Below are positions 16,213-25,185 of a DNA stretch of 61,830 nucleotides, piece after piece. The stretch lies in contig JAFGRU010000104.1 in NCBI GenBank assembly GCA_016934985.1, positions 1 through 61,830 of the forward strand, written 5' to 3'. The stretch comes from Deltaproteobacteria bacterium. GTDB lineage: Bacteria; Desulfobacterota; Desulfuromonadia; Desulfuromonadales; JAAYDE01. The notes below the pieces were generated by a model. That model was given only the letters and a program-made list of their open reading frames with translations. It searched no databases and had not been told where the DNA came from. The position numbers were made by a program, and so were the translations under genes. The first letter of the stretch is position 1. Every line of letters starts with the position of its first letter.

Positions 16213-17199
16213 TTACATCCGCGGCGCCTCGACACTGTAGAGGAGATTGAGCAACACCTGATCCGCGTTATAACCTTCTATTTCCATATCAGCTGAAAGT
16301 TTGATGCGGTGGCGCAAAACCGGGAGGGCAACGGCTTTGACGTCGTCCGGAGTCACAAAGCCCCTCTCGTTCAGAAGAGCGCTGCCACGCGCGGCCCGCA
16401 GCAGGTTGATCGCCCCGCGGGGGCCGGCGCCGTAGTCGATACCGTTCCATTTGCGGGTGGTGCGGATGATTTTCACGATATAGGCGACGATCTGCTCGTC
16501 AATGGTCATACGGGTCAGCATTTTCTGCAGGGCCGACACCTCGGCCGGGGTCAGGATAGTGGTCACTTTGCTGCTGTCCAGGCCATCCCCGATTGAATTG
16601 CGGGTAGCATAGTTGACGATGCGCTGTTCATCCTCGTCATCCGGATAATCGATAAAAATCTTGAACATGAAGCGGTCGGTCTGGGCTTGCGGCAGGGGGT
16701 AGGTGCCTTCCTGCTCGATAGGGTTCTGGGTCGCCATGACCAGAAAAGGGTGCGCCAGAGGCAGGGATTTGCCTTCGATGGTGACTTGCTGCTCCTGCAT
16801 GGCCTCGAGCAGGGCGGCCTGGGTTTTGGCGGGAGCCCGGTTGATCTCGTCGGCCAGAAGAAAATGGGTGAAGATGGGGCCTTTTCTGATTTTAAACTGG
16901 TTGTCCTGCATGTCGAACATGCCGTGGCCGGTGATATCGCTGGGCATAAGGTCGGGGGTGAACTGGATGCGATTGAAATGAGAACCGGCAGCCTTGGCCA
17001 CGGTTCGGGCCAGAAGGGTCTTGCCCAGGCCGGGGATCCCCTCGATGAGGATGTGCCCGGCTCCAAGGAGCCCGATGACCATCTCTCTGACAACCCGGTC
17101 CTGGCCGACAACGTTTTTTCGTATTACCTGTTCGAGAGCTTTTATTTTCTGTACACCCTCGCTGAATGTCATACCGTTTTCTGAAGCCTTATCTGTCAT
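16213..17199 (-). CDS. MoxR-family AAA+ ATPase
   Basis: A 328-residue AAA+ ATPase. Walker A is GIPGLGKTLLA near residue 50; Walker B LLADEINRAPAKTQAALLEA near 107-126; sensor 1 MATQNPIEQEGTYPLPQAQ; arginine finger region AQTDRFMFK. The C-terminal lid domain is complete. MoxR ATPases work with DUF58/vWA partners to mature or insert metals into target complexes, or act in stress tolerance. The ATG at 17199 is preferred: it overlaps the DUF4350 stop codon (ATGA-type coupling, 11 bp) and has GGTGGG upstream; a GTG 9 bases earlier is also possible. The client is not identifiable from the window. Confidence 0.95.
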   Translation of the reverse strand: MTDKASENGMTFSEGVQKIKALEQVIRKNVVGQDRVVREMVIGLLGAGHILIEGIPGLGKTLLARTVAKAAGSHFNRIQFTPDLMPSDITGHGMFDMQDNQFKIRKGPIFTHFLLADEINRAPAKTQAALLEAMQEQQVTIEGKSLPLAHPFLVMATQNPIEQEGTYPLPQAQTDRFMFKIFIDYPDDEDEQRIVNYATRNSIGDGLDSSKVTTILTPAEVSALQKMLTRMTIDEQIVAYIVKIIRTTRKWNGIDYGAGPRGAINLLRAARGSALLNERGFVTPDDVKAVALPVLRHRIKLSADMEIEGYNADQVLLNLLYSVEAPRM

Positions 17200-18538
17200 G
17201 TTTCCCACCTTGTATGAGGTTTTCTATCTTTTGTAAGGCCTGGCTGGTTCGAATCAGGTCTTGTTCGTTGGCTACATTGCTCCGGAAAGCAATAAGAAGT
17301 TCATGTTCAGTAAACCCGGTTTTGGCCGCCAATTTGGATAAACCTATGTTTTCCCCTTCCTGGTCCTGGCTTAAGCCGAGTTGGCGCCTGGCCAGACGGT
17401 GGAGGATGGTTTTACGGTTTTCCGCAATCATTGCCGACGCCTTACCCATGCGCCAGTTGTAAAGTCCGGTGGCGTCAATATGGGCGAGGATGTTTCTTCG
17501 GTTGTCCAGAGGGGGGGGCAAGAGGCCGCCGCTTCGCTTCTGCATTCTCCACACGGCGAGGACAATCAGTACCGCAGATGAAATCCAGAAATATGGAAGA
17601 TGGGTCCAGAGGATGCTCCCGAGGGAATCGGAGCTGAGGGCGTAAAGGAGCCACACCTGTTCGCTGTCCCGCACCAGCCAGGAGAGGAAAAAGGCATGAT
17701 CGTATTCGCCGATGGAGTTGTTTTTAAAAAGCCACATCTCGCTCAGGACCGTTACTTTTCCGGCTCCGATATTGTATTGCAGGAGCCAGGCGCCGTCTTT
17801 TTTTACCACCTTGTTGTGGGACTTTCTCTGCCGGTCGGCTTCTTCCTGGTATTCCTTGCGGTAGGATCCATCTATCCGGTAAGCAGCCTTTTTTGATTCA
17901 TCTTTCAGCAAAGTTGAGTTGAAATATTTGAGGTGGATCGGAAAGCCGTCTATGGTCAGATCGAGAAGGGAGTCGTAAGGATGATAGCCGGAATCCAACT
18001 TTTCCATCATCTCTTCGGCAGTGATTTTCGGGGATTTTTTTTCATCCTGGCCGGCACCAGAAACGGTCTGGGATTCAGCTTTCTTCTTTTTCTCGGAAGG
18101 GCAGCCGCAATCTTTGCCCTTTTCTTTGTGAAGTTCTACGCCAATTTCTTTTAAAATGTCGCCGGTCCCCGGATGGTTGCTGGTTCTTCCGTTAGGCACC
18201 AGGAGCAGATGTCCTCCTCCTTCGATCCAGGAAAGCAGGTTGGCGGTCATATGTTTGCTCATGCCGACAGGCATGTGGGGGAGAATAATGGTGTCACCGG
18301 TCGGGGGAAGTTCGGAAAACAGAGCCATTCCCTTGCGGTCGGTAACCTTTTTGCCCAAAGCCTGGAGGAAGCCCTGGGCCGCAAGAAACTGATTTGCGCG
18401 GGCGGCTGGTGATTCTCCAGCCTGCACCTCGAAGGATTTTCTTTCATAGTTGTTCAGAAACCAAAGGGTTCCAAGGGTTCCGAAGAGAAGAATCAGAGCG
18501 GGAACGATTATTCGGGGATTACGGAGCCTGGTTGTCAT
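17189..18538 (-). CDS. DUF4350 domain membrane protein
   Basis: A 449-residue protein: membrane helix about 8-28, a periplasmic domain of about 280 residues beginning with the family-typical residues AANQFLAAQGFLQALG-like, a lysine/serine-rich insertion (KKKKAESQ), then a second helix near 310-330 and a cytoplasmic helical tail. DUF4350 proteins are a regular part of MoxR/DUF58/DUF4129 operons and their biochemical role is unknown. Start ATG at 18538 is chosen because it overlaps the DUF4129 stop by four bases (ATGA), showing translational coupling; a longer in-frame start at 18565 is less likely. Confidence 0.85.
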   Translation of the reverse strand: MTTRLRNPRIIVPALILLFGTLGTLWFLNNYERKSFEVQAGESPAARANQFLAAQGFLQALGKKVTDRKGMALFSELPPTGDTIILPHMPVGMSKHMTANLLSWIEGGGHLLLVPNGRTSNHPGTGDILKEIGVELHKEKGKDCGCPSEKKKKAESQTVSGAGQDEKKSPKITAEEMMEKLDSGYHPYDSLLDLTIDGFPIHLKYFNSTLLKDESKKAAYRIDGSYRKEYQEEADRQRKSHNKVVKKDGAWLLQYNIGAGKVTVLSEMWLFKNNSIGEYDHAFFLSWLVRDSEQVWLLYALSSDSLGSILWTHLPYFWISSAVLIVLAVWRMQKRSGGLLPPPLDNRRNILAHIDATGLYNWRMGKASAMIAENRKTILHRLARRQLGLSQDQEGENIGLSKLAAKTGFTEHELLIAFRSNVANEQDLIRTSQALQKIENLIQGGKHDR

Positions 18539-20040
18539 GCCTGCACCCCGTAGAGCTTGTCCCATTCAGTAACCAGACGGCGGCAGTTCTCACCATCAGG
18601 ATTGCGGTGGGCGTACGCCAGAGAAACCCAGAGTCCGGTCAGTGCGGCAAAAAAGGTTCCTTCCGTTTCCGGCCGGTGGTTGCGCACGGTGTCGCAACAT
18701 TCGGCTTCCGTGAAGGAGGCGTGAATTTCCAAGCTGTAAAGGTTGACCAGGCGGGACAGGGTCCCCCGGTAGAGCAGACTCAGGGCTTCCCGCTTCCGGC
18801 CTTTGTCGAGGAGTGCCAGGCACGAGGCGCCGATATCCTCGGGAAGGCTTTCCGGCTGGAGGTCCATGCCGAACATGATTTCAGGCGGGGTGTAGGTTTT
18901 CTGTCGCTTGCCGAAACGGCCATCCAGCCATTCGCTGAGCCGGAAATATTTTACCAGCAGAAAAGCGATGACAACTCCGGCTACGCACCACAGCAGAAAT
19001 TTTCCGAAATTGGCCGCAAGCGGTGCAACATTTTCAAATAGTCCTGCGAGATATTTAAAAGCCTTTTCCAATAATTTCATCCAGGCCGAATTGGGTTCTG
19101 TTTTAATTTTTTCCTTTGGCACCCAGTAATACCTGGTGACTTTATGGCCAAAATCCTTGCCTGCCAGCACTTTGGTGATAGTTTTCCGGGCCGCATCCGG
19201 CTTCGGGGTGGCGGCCAGCGTTTTGCCCGGCAGACCGGAAAAAGCAATGGTGAAAAGCAATGCCAGGGCAGGAGCGGTCCGGATAATGCCGTTTTTCAAC
19301 CGGACCAGCCGTTGTCCCATCTGTTTGAAGCCGATTTCGATGTCCCAGGCTTCCAGTTCGACGCGGCGGGAGATGTACATCATAAACCCTGCACAGGTGT
19401 AGAACGGGGCAAAGAGGGCACAACTGAAAATGTAGGAGATGAGCAGGAGCCAATTTTCGGGTTGAAATATAAATCGGCCGAAGTCCACCCAGCGCAAACT
19501 TTCGGGGAGGAGCCAATAGCATACCGTCATCAGGGATAGAGCGAGAAACAGTTCGATGAAGAATCCTGAGACAGTCAGAAAAAATGCTGTTTCGGAGTTG
19601 TTGGCAAGCAAGGCCAACCGTTGCTTGCGAGCGCTCCCTTCCAGCCCCTCCAGATGCAGAACCGGCATGGAGAATGAGCGGAAGGGGCTGAAACGAGTGA
19701 AAAGCACTGTGAAAAGGGTACACAGGCGGAGTTTCTTTTTGACATCCGCAAAGGTGGCTTTCACTCTGGCTTTTTCACCGAACAGGGCCTTGCTGATCCA
19801 GTTGAGGATGGGTACTTCGTAAAATGGTTTGAACAGCCAGAACAGAAGCAGGAACCATTTGACAACCGAGGGAGGCAGGAGAAAAATGCATCCGAACAAC
19901 AGGAGAAGAAAAGGAGATGCCGCCAGGAGCCAGAGGAGGAAAAGCTTCCAGTACCATTGCCTGGCAAGCATGAACCCGGCATCGATGGCCTCCCAGACAG
20001 TGCGGGGACGGATGGCTACCGTGATGGCGTCAAGATCCAT
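18535..20040 (-). CDS. DUF4129 domain membrane protein
   Basis: A 501-residue protein with several membrane helices in the first 240 residues (FLLWLLAASPFLLLLFG near 33-49, then further pairs), a periplasmic region about 270-330, another helix near 345-365 and a C-terminal cytoplasmic domain carrying the DUF4129 pattern (ALSLLYRGTLSRLVNLY, then an acidic/aromatic helix). Found with MoxR/DUF58 and often with transglutaminase-like proteins; here no transglutaminase is present. The gene overlaps the SpoIIM-like gene by 11 bp and DUF4350 by 4 bp. The function is likely structural, within a membrane complex built with the neighbouring gene products. Confidence 0.85.
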   Translation of the reverse strand: MDLDAITVAIRPRTVWEAIDAGFMLARQWYWKLFLLWLLAASPFLLLLFGCIFLLPPSVVKWFLLLFWLFKPFYEVPILNWISKALFGEKARVKATFADVKKKLRLCTLFTVLFTRFSPFRSFSMPVLHLEGLEGSARKQRLALLANNSETAFFLTVSGFFIELFLALSLMTVCYWLLPESLRWVDFGRFIFQPENWLLLISYIFSCALFAPFYTCAGFMMYISRRVELEAWDIEIGFKQMGQRLVRLKNGIIRTAPALALLFTIAFSGLPGKTLAATPKPDAARKTITKVLAGKDFGHKVTRYYWVPKEKIKTEPNSAWMKLLEKAFKYLAGLFENVAPLAANFGKFLLWCVAGVVIAFLLVKYFRLSEWLDGRFGKRQKTYTPPEIMFGMDLQPESLPEDIGASCLALLDKGRKREALSLLYRGTLSRLVNLYSLEIHASFTEAECCDTVRNHRPETEGTFFAALTGLWVSLAYAHRNPDGENCRRLVTEWDKLYGVQA

Positions 20041-21013
20041 TTCCTGTCCTTCCGGCGAAAACGAGGTAGAGTGTGACGAGCGTCCAATTGCAGGCCGCCA
20101 TGCCGTATTTTATGGCCGGTGGCAACGGAGAAGAGGACCAGAAGGCTTCTATGAAAGCGGCAAAAAGCAGCAACGCGGCCGCTCCCATGACCAGTTTAAG
20201 CGCCGTGGGAGCTTGAAGACGCAAAGCGTCGGCCCGTTTGTAGCGTCCGGGGCGGATAAGGCTGTAGCCGAGCAGGAGCCCGGCAGCGCCGCTGATGACG
20301 ATGGCGGTCAGCTCGAAGGCTCCGTGTCCTGAAACAAATGGCCAGAAGGTACTGTTGAAGGGTGGATGGGAGAGATGTCCCGCCACCCCTCCGATCATGA
20401 CGCCGTTGAAGACCAGAAAGAAAATAGAACCGAGGCCGAAGATAATGCCTCCCGCAAAGGTCCTGAAACCGATGGAAATGTTGTTTAGGATATAGTAGCC
20501 GAACATGGCAAGATCGGTTTCGGAATCCCGCTCCGCCGCGCGGCCGATTTTTCTGTTGTCCGGGTCGTACATTGTTTCCATCTGTACCACCTGGCGCTCA
20601 TCGGCGATGGAGTAAATCAGAGCCGGGTTGCGGTAGGTCGCGATGCCGATAGCCGCAGCGGGTCCATAGAAGAGCACAAAAGCGAGCCAGAAGGCCCGGT
20701 AATGGCGTCGCACCGTTTGGGGGAAATCCCGGCCCATAAAAGCGAGAACATTCCATATGAGGGCGGTCTTCTTTTTGTATAACTGGCGGTGGCCGCGAAG
20801 AACGAGTTCATGGAGTCTATCCACCAGGGCGGGGCTGTAATGCCGGGCCTGGGCCAGACTGTAATGATTGCAAAGCTGCCGGTAATGGACCGGGAGATCG
20901 GCGATGGATACATCCTTTTTGGCGCGATCCGGTTTGTTTTCCAGGAATCCCAAAAGAGCCTGGAAGCGACTCCACTGTTCCTGGTGGTTTTGTTCAAATT
21001 GACTTTGATTCAC
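20030..21013 (-). CDS. SpoIIM/DUF95-family membrane protein
   Basis: A 327-residue protein: soluble helical N-terminus of about 100 residues (YRQLCNHYSLAQARHYSPAL), then five or six membrane helices. It carries the family blocks NNISIGFRTFAGGIIFGLGS and PHGAFEL-like HGAFELTAIVISGAAGLLLG seen in stage II sporulation protein M relatives. In non-sporulating Gram-negative bacteria this family travels with RDD, MoxR, DUF58 and DUF4129 genes. GTG start at 21013. It overlaps RDD by 20 bp and DUF4129 by 11 bp, so the three are almost certainly co-translated. Confidence 0.88.
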   Translation of the reverse strand: MNQSQFEQNHQEQWSRFQALLGFLENKPDRAKKDVSIADLPVHYRQLCNHYSLAQARHYSPALVDRLHELVLRGHRQLYKKKTALIWNVLAFMGRDFPQTVRRHYRAFWLAFVLFYGPAAAIGIATYRNPALIYSIADERQVVQMETMYDPDNRKIGRAAERDSETDLAMFGYYILNNISIGFRTFAGGIIFGLGSIFFLVFNGVMIGGVAGHLSHPPFNSTFWPFVSGHGAFELTAIVISGAAGLLLGYSLIRPGRYKRADALRLQAPTALKLVMGAAALLLFAAFIEAFWSSSPLPPAIKYGMAACNWTLVTLYLVFAGRTGNGS

Positions 21014-21698
21014 TATTGCCCTTGCCTCTCAGAAACCAGTTGCCATAAGCCAGCAGACGATTCTCCGGCGTCTCTCCGCCGCTGATATCATTAAGAAAAA
21101 GAGCCAACTCGTGGCGGCGCTGTTCCGACAGAGTTCCGGACCGTTCGCAGAAATCGAGAACCAGGCGCTGCTCTTCCAGTCTCAAGGGTACTGGTGCCGG
21201 GGCGGCCGGATGGTCGGGAATGGTGAAAACCTTGGTTGCGTCCCTGTGATAGACGACCAGGGTGCCTGCGGCGATGTCGCCGAGCCGTTTGAAACGGGGG
21301 TTCAAAAGCATGGTGATAAAACCGGCCATGTAAAATAGTGGCAGCAGATCGATACACCGGATCAGATTCCTGAGCAGGGAAGAGGTCCAGGACACGGGAG
21401 TTCCGTCGTCATGGACTACCTGCAGGCCCATGACTTTTTTCCCCGGCGTCATACCATTGTGGACCTCGAAAAAAACCGGATAAAACCATTCGATGATGAA
21501 CAGACTGATAAGAATGATAGCGGTGCCCAGACCACCCAACAGGCCGACGATGATGGCGAGAATGAAGTACAGACCGACCCGTATGGCAAAGTCGATAATC
21601 CAGGCCATCCCGCGGGCCATGGGGCCCGCCAGGGCCAGACTGAGTTCAATGCCTTCCGGGGTTTGATAGTGGGAGATGGTGTCGAGTTTAGTCGCCAA
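20994..21698 (-). CDS. RDD-family membrane protein
   Basis: A 234-residue protein with an RDD domain in residues about 10-160. Helices lie around 30-60 and 110-130, and the conserved charged positions are in ARGMAWIIDFAIRVGLYFIL and SLLRNLIRCIDLLP. The C-terminal 70 residues are soluble. RDD proteins are proposed transporters or scaffold proteins; in this cluster the domain is the constant upstream partner of the SpoIIM-like protein. The most likely start is a TTG at 21698 with GGAAAG upstream, an uncommon choice that would keep the expression of the series low. Confidence 0.88.
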   Translation of the reverse strand: MATKLDTISHYQTPEGIELSLALAGPMARGMAWIIDFAIRVGLYFILAIIVGLLGGLGTAIILISLFIIEWFYPVFFEVHNGMTPGKKVMGLQVVHDDGTPVSWTSSLLRNLIRCIDLLPLFYMAGFITMLLNPRFKRLGDIAAGTLVVYHRDATKVFTIPDHPAAPAPVPLRLEEQRLVLDFCERSGTLSEQRRHELALFLNDISGGETPENRLLAYGNWFLRGKGNSESKSI

Positions 21699-21758
21699 GG
21701 GTTTTTGCTTTCCGTCATAGCCCGTAATTTGTGGTCTTTGGAAATTAAGTCAGGGGGT

Positions 21759-22931
21759 TCAGGCGGACCGATAAAAAATTTCCCGAAAACCCGTGTAGAC
21801 GGAAAGTGCGCCAATAATAGTAATAGGCAAGCCGATCAGGGCCATAATTAGCATCATGCCAATAAACATAGTGTTACCGCTGGTCAGGCCACTGAGAACG
21901 CCGCTTACAAGCATGTAACCGACCATGAGCGATATAATGATTGCAAGAAAAACCAGACCATAAATCAGGAAGGCCGTCCAGTTTTTCAGACAACCCCGGA
22001 AGCTTAGTTTGTAGGAAGCCAGGGCGTTGCGGTCCGCGAGCGCCACCAGCGGTGTTGTGAACCAGTAGGCCATCATAAACAGGGTGAGGATGCCAAGCCC
22101 AACAAGTACGATAATCCAGAACAGACCCATGTTGTTCTGCATTGCCATGGCGATGCCCCCCGGGTTGCCTCCAGCCATGCCAAACAGGCCCAGTGAGCCC
22201 CCCAGGATTAAAGCTGCAACAAATCCTACCAAAATAAAGAAGGCCAGATAAATCACGCCAACTAAAATAAGTTGATTTCTGTTTTGTTTGAAGCCTTTAA
22301 ACAAATAACCAAAGGTGAGGTCCCCGCCTTCCGCCAGTTCATGAGCTCCCATGATGATGCCTCCGGCAAAGAGAATGCCGAGGAAGGTATTGATTAGACC
22401 ACCCACAAAAGGAAGGAAGTTGATCGGGATAGTAATCAGCATGGCGACCAAAAACATTCCCACCCACCTCCAGGGCTCCGCCAGAAACAAGGCGGTTGCG
22501 CTTTTGATCCAGTACCCGCCGTTGAAAGCAGGGACTTTCTGCGGTTCATCGAGCCAAGCGCCAAATTCATCTTTCTTCTCGACTTTGAGGTCGGCTTTGG
22601 GGGCGGCGTAGGGGTTTTCCGCGGTCTGAGCCGGAGCAGAAGAGGTCTGATACGCAGGGACCGGGGCGACTGCTGCTGCGCTTGCGGCCGGCGGTGCCTC
22701 CGAGCCAAGCAGTTCGATGTGGAGGCCGGCTTTTGTCAAGCCGGACTGGTATTTTTCTGCGGTTTCACGGTCCACGTCCTTTCTTATCAGCACTGGTTTG
22801 GTTGATGAAAGAAACTTTTTGGCCTTTTCTGCCTCCATTTTGGTAAGTGCGATGAAATTTGAGAGAACCTCCTCGAAATTGAAATCGGAACAGAGTTCCC
22901 CTGTAAACATGACAGAATATTTTGTTTCCAT
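21759..22931 (-). CDS. Multi-helix membrane protein with L7/L12-like N-terminal segment
   Basis: A 390-residue protein. The first 75 residues (KYSVMFTGELCSDFNFEEV, then ETAEKYQSGLTKAGLHIELL) look like the small alpha/beta module in which a residue pair is compared with ribosomal L7/L12 C-terminal domains. A proline/alanine linker of about 50 residues follows. The last 250 residues carry about six membrane helices with glycine-rich packing (SLGLFGMAGGNPGGIAMAM). The pattern resembles BPSS1780-type membrane proteins of unknown function. It lies 60 bp upstream of the RDD gene on the same strand, so it is probably the first gene of the MoxR operon. Function not recognised. Confidence 0.7.
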   Translation of the reverse strand: METKYSVMFTGELCSDFNFEEVLSNFIALTKMEAEKAKKFLSSTKPVLIRKDVDRETAEKYQSGLTKAGLHIELLGSEAPPAASAAAVAPVPAYQTSSAPAQTAENPYAAPKADLKVEKKDEFGAWLDEPQKVPAFNGGYWIKSATALFLAEPWRWVGMFLVAMLITIPINFLPFVGGLINTFLGILFAGGIIMGAHELAEGGDLTFGYLFKGFKQNRNQLILVGVIYLAFFILVGFVAALILGGSLGLFGMAGGNPGGIAMAMQNNMGLFWIIVLVGLGILTLFMMAYWFTTPLVALADRNALASYKLSFRGCLKNWTAFLIYGLVFLAIIISLMVGYMLVSGVLSGLTSGNTMFIGMMLIMALIGLPITIIGALSVYTGFREIFYRSA

Positions 22932-23490
22932 GATGTCTCCCGCGCGATGTTATTTGGCCGGTAAGGCGGCCATTTTTCGGTTAATATCTGTTTTTGAAGT
23001 ATTTTTTTATTAAAAGTTTTGACTAGATGGAAAATTGCTCATGTTTTTTGTAAAAACAAACCGATATTTATGATTGGCTGTGGCTATGTTTGTCGCTCCC
23101 TTTCTGTCGGTTCGCAGTAAAAATTTCAGTTTTTTAACCCGTTTTGTCATGAGCGGGGATTCCTCTTGCAAATCCAATTCCTACTGGATTTGCGGGGCTC
23201 TATTTTGCCGACTTTGCTGGGGAAAGGACGACGTGGATGAAGTGGTTCTAAGGAATTCTTCCCAGGCAAAGGTTTCCGGGGGATGTGGTGTCTGATTGTT
23301 TATATCGTAAGTCAAGATTTATGAGGGGGCTTTGTTGGAAAGCAGGGTTAGGAAAAAAATCTTATGGACAAAAGCCGGAGGTGGTTATCCAGGCAGAAAA
23401 AATGGTGAATGGAGCAGCTGTTGCAAGGATACAGGTACTTTTTCCTGTTGTTGAAATTATCTCGCGGCGTTCCAGAATGGAGGAGCCCTC
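22932..23490. other. Gene-free divergent intergenic stretch
   Basis: 559 bp between the divergent MoxR-operon head (start 22931) and the membrane protein gene (start 23491). No repeat, hairpin or convincing small gene was recognised. Short open frames here lack ribosome binding sites. It should contain the MoxR operon promoter, but I could not place it. Confidence 0.5.
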
Positions 23491-24423
23491 ATGCCATATT
23501 CCTTTAAACAAACGGCTGTTGTGTCGGTTGCCTGCATACTGGCAGCGATAATACTCTTCTTTTGTTCTGGTCGCCAAATCCCGGTTGTGGATTCAAGGGC
23601 CGATGTTTATTTTTCCGGTGCAATAACCAAGGCGGGTCTGGCCTATGCAGGCTGCAGGGTGGTCAATGCTTCGGTTTCCATTGTGAAAGAGTCAAATTTG
23701 CAGTTGGAGCCCGCTGGCGTTGGTGTTTCCCTGGCGGTTGGTCAGGCGTTGGATCCGATCGATGACATGGCGGAACGTTTGTCAAATGTGCTTGTCATTG
23801 CGATTACCTCTTTAGGGGTTCAGAAACTGGCCTATGAAATCAGTCAGATGTTTGTGCCGCCGTTGTTGGCCATTTTTCTCGGTGTCTTCGCCGTGCTGTT
23901 ATGGTTCAGAAATGAAAGGGTTCTCCGGTTCAGGAATATCGCCATGAGGATTGTGATCATCCTGGTGGTGGCCCGTTTTTGCCTACCCGTGTCGTCCATG
24001 GCCAACGAGTTTCTTCAAAAACACTTTTTTGACGACCGCGTATCCACCGCGACCAGGAACCTGGCCCTAGGTTCAGCCGAACTCGATAGATTAAAAGAGC
24101 TGTCACTACCCGAATTCAATGGCATTCTAGACACAATCGGCAACAGCGCCGCATTTATCAAACGCAATACGGTGGCTTTCAAAAATGCCATTGTAACCAC
24201 GGTCAACAATATGGGAGAGATCATACAAAATCTTTTGGAGCTGATGTTTTTGTACGTGGGGATCTTTTTTATCCAGGTAATCGCCCTTCCTTTTTTAACG
24301 TTTTGGCTTCTCGCAAGATTGTTGAACGCCCTTTTTGACAACGATATCGCGTTGGTTCTGAAACGTAATTTTGCTGAAAAAGACAATGGTGCCCGGCCCC
24401 TCGATGCTGCCAATGGAAAATAA
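23491..24423 (+). CDS. Uncharacterised multi-helix membrane protein
   Basis: A 310-residue protein: a signal-anchor helix (about 7-24), a periplasmic part with a long amphipathic region, a helix pair near 125-170 (FVPPLLAIFLGVFAVLLWF, then NIAMRIVIILVVARFCLP), another soluble helical stretch, and a final helix pair near 255-285 (FIQVIALPFLTFWLLARLL). The ATG at 23491 has a GGAGGAG site. I recognise no family. It is followed after 162 bp by a small lipoprotein gene on the same strand, possibly a partner. Confidence 0.7.
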   Translation: MPYSFKQTAVVSVACILAAIILFFCSGRQIPVVDSRADVYFSGAITKAGLAYAGCRVVNASVSIVKESNLQLEPAGVGVSLAVGQALDPIDDMAERLSNVLVIAITSLGVQKLAYEISQMFVPPLLAIFLGVFAVLLWFRNERVLRFRNIAMRIVIILVVARFCLPVSSMANEFLQKHFFDDRVSTATRNLALGSAELDRLKELSLPEFNGILDTIGNSAAFIKRNTVAFKNAIVTTVNNMGEIIQNLLELMFLYVGIFFIQVIALPFLTFWLLARLLNALFDNDIALVLKRNFAEKDNGARPLDAANGK

Positions 24424-24585
24424 ACGAGGAGCCGCGACGGAAATGCCGTTCGCATATTGCATATTGATATTCTATTTGAATTTTTGGCTGGGATTCTGGC
24501 GGGTTTTACGCTATCTATTATTTCAGAAACTTCTTGTCCCCAGGCATGTTGAAATGATGCCGTTTCTCCCTTATAGGCAGATTGT

Positions 24586-25155
24586 ATGAAATGTAAAAAA
24601 ATAATCCCGCTGATAGTTTTCGGCTTGGTCTTTCTCCTGCTTTCCTGTTCCGAGGAGCCGGTTCCCAAGCCCTGGATACCCGCTTTGGAAGAGACCAGCT
24701 TTATTTACCTTGCCGATACGGTGGACAAAGCCCTTGATATTCAAAAGGAAACCGGTGAAAGTATCAAGTCCGGAAATTCTTCCCAGGCTCTCGCTTCTCT
24801 GGAAAAGACCAGGCACTCTCTGCTGAAACTTAAGCTTTACGACATTCCTATGACCGAGTTCAGGCAGCTTGTCTACGATGCCGACCGCTTATTTTATCTT
24901 GCTCGTAAGGATGAGGCGAAGGCTAATTTGAAAAAGGGAAAGGAAATCCTCCTCGCAATGGTTGATCGTCTCGGCACCCCCGCCGGAGACTCCATCAATG
25001 AGCTTCTACAGTATGTTGAAGAATTGGAGATAGCTTTCGATCATTTTCCGGATAAAGTTGGGACTATTCTGAAAACTCTTGGGGAGCGGGTGAATCTTTT
25101 TCTGCTCAAAGGGGATCTGGTTTTGGCCGGGGCCACCTTCAAAAAGGAGCAGTAA
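24586..25155 (+). CDS. Helical lipoprotein of unknown function
   Basis: A 189-residue lipoprotein: signal peptide about 1-20 with the lipobox LLSC, then an almost entirely helical mature domain (ALASLEKTRHSLLKLKLYD, KANLKKGKEILLAMVDRLG) that looks like a small helical bundle, comparable with YfdX-type or cytochrome-b562-like bundles but without haem ligands that I can identify. It follows an uncharacterised membrane protein on the same strand and converges with the DUF1003 gene. Function unknown. Confidence 0.7.
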   Translation: MKCKKIIPLIVFGLVFLLLSCSEEPVPKPWIPALEETSFIYLADTVDKALDIQKETGESIKSGNSSQALASLEKTRHSLLKLKLYDIPMTEFRQLVYDADRLFYLARKDEAKANLKKGKEILLAMVDRLGTPAGDSINELLQYVEELEIAFDHFPDKVGTILKTLGERVNLFLLKGDLVLAGATFKKEQ

Positions 25156-25185
25156 AACCTACTGTCCTTAGAAAAGAAGCTGTTT

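Noticed and set aside
16687-17184. Plus-strand open frame opposite moxR
   Set aside because: Antisense to a clear AAA+ ATPase gene; no ribosome binding site.
23074-23295. A 73-codon frame upstream of the membrane protein gene
   Set aside because: No ribosome binding site, and the sequence lacks any recognisable fold or helix.
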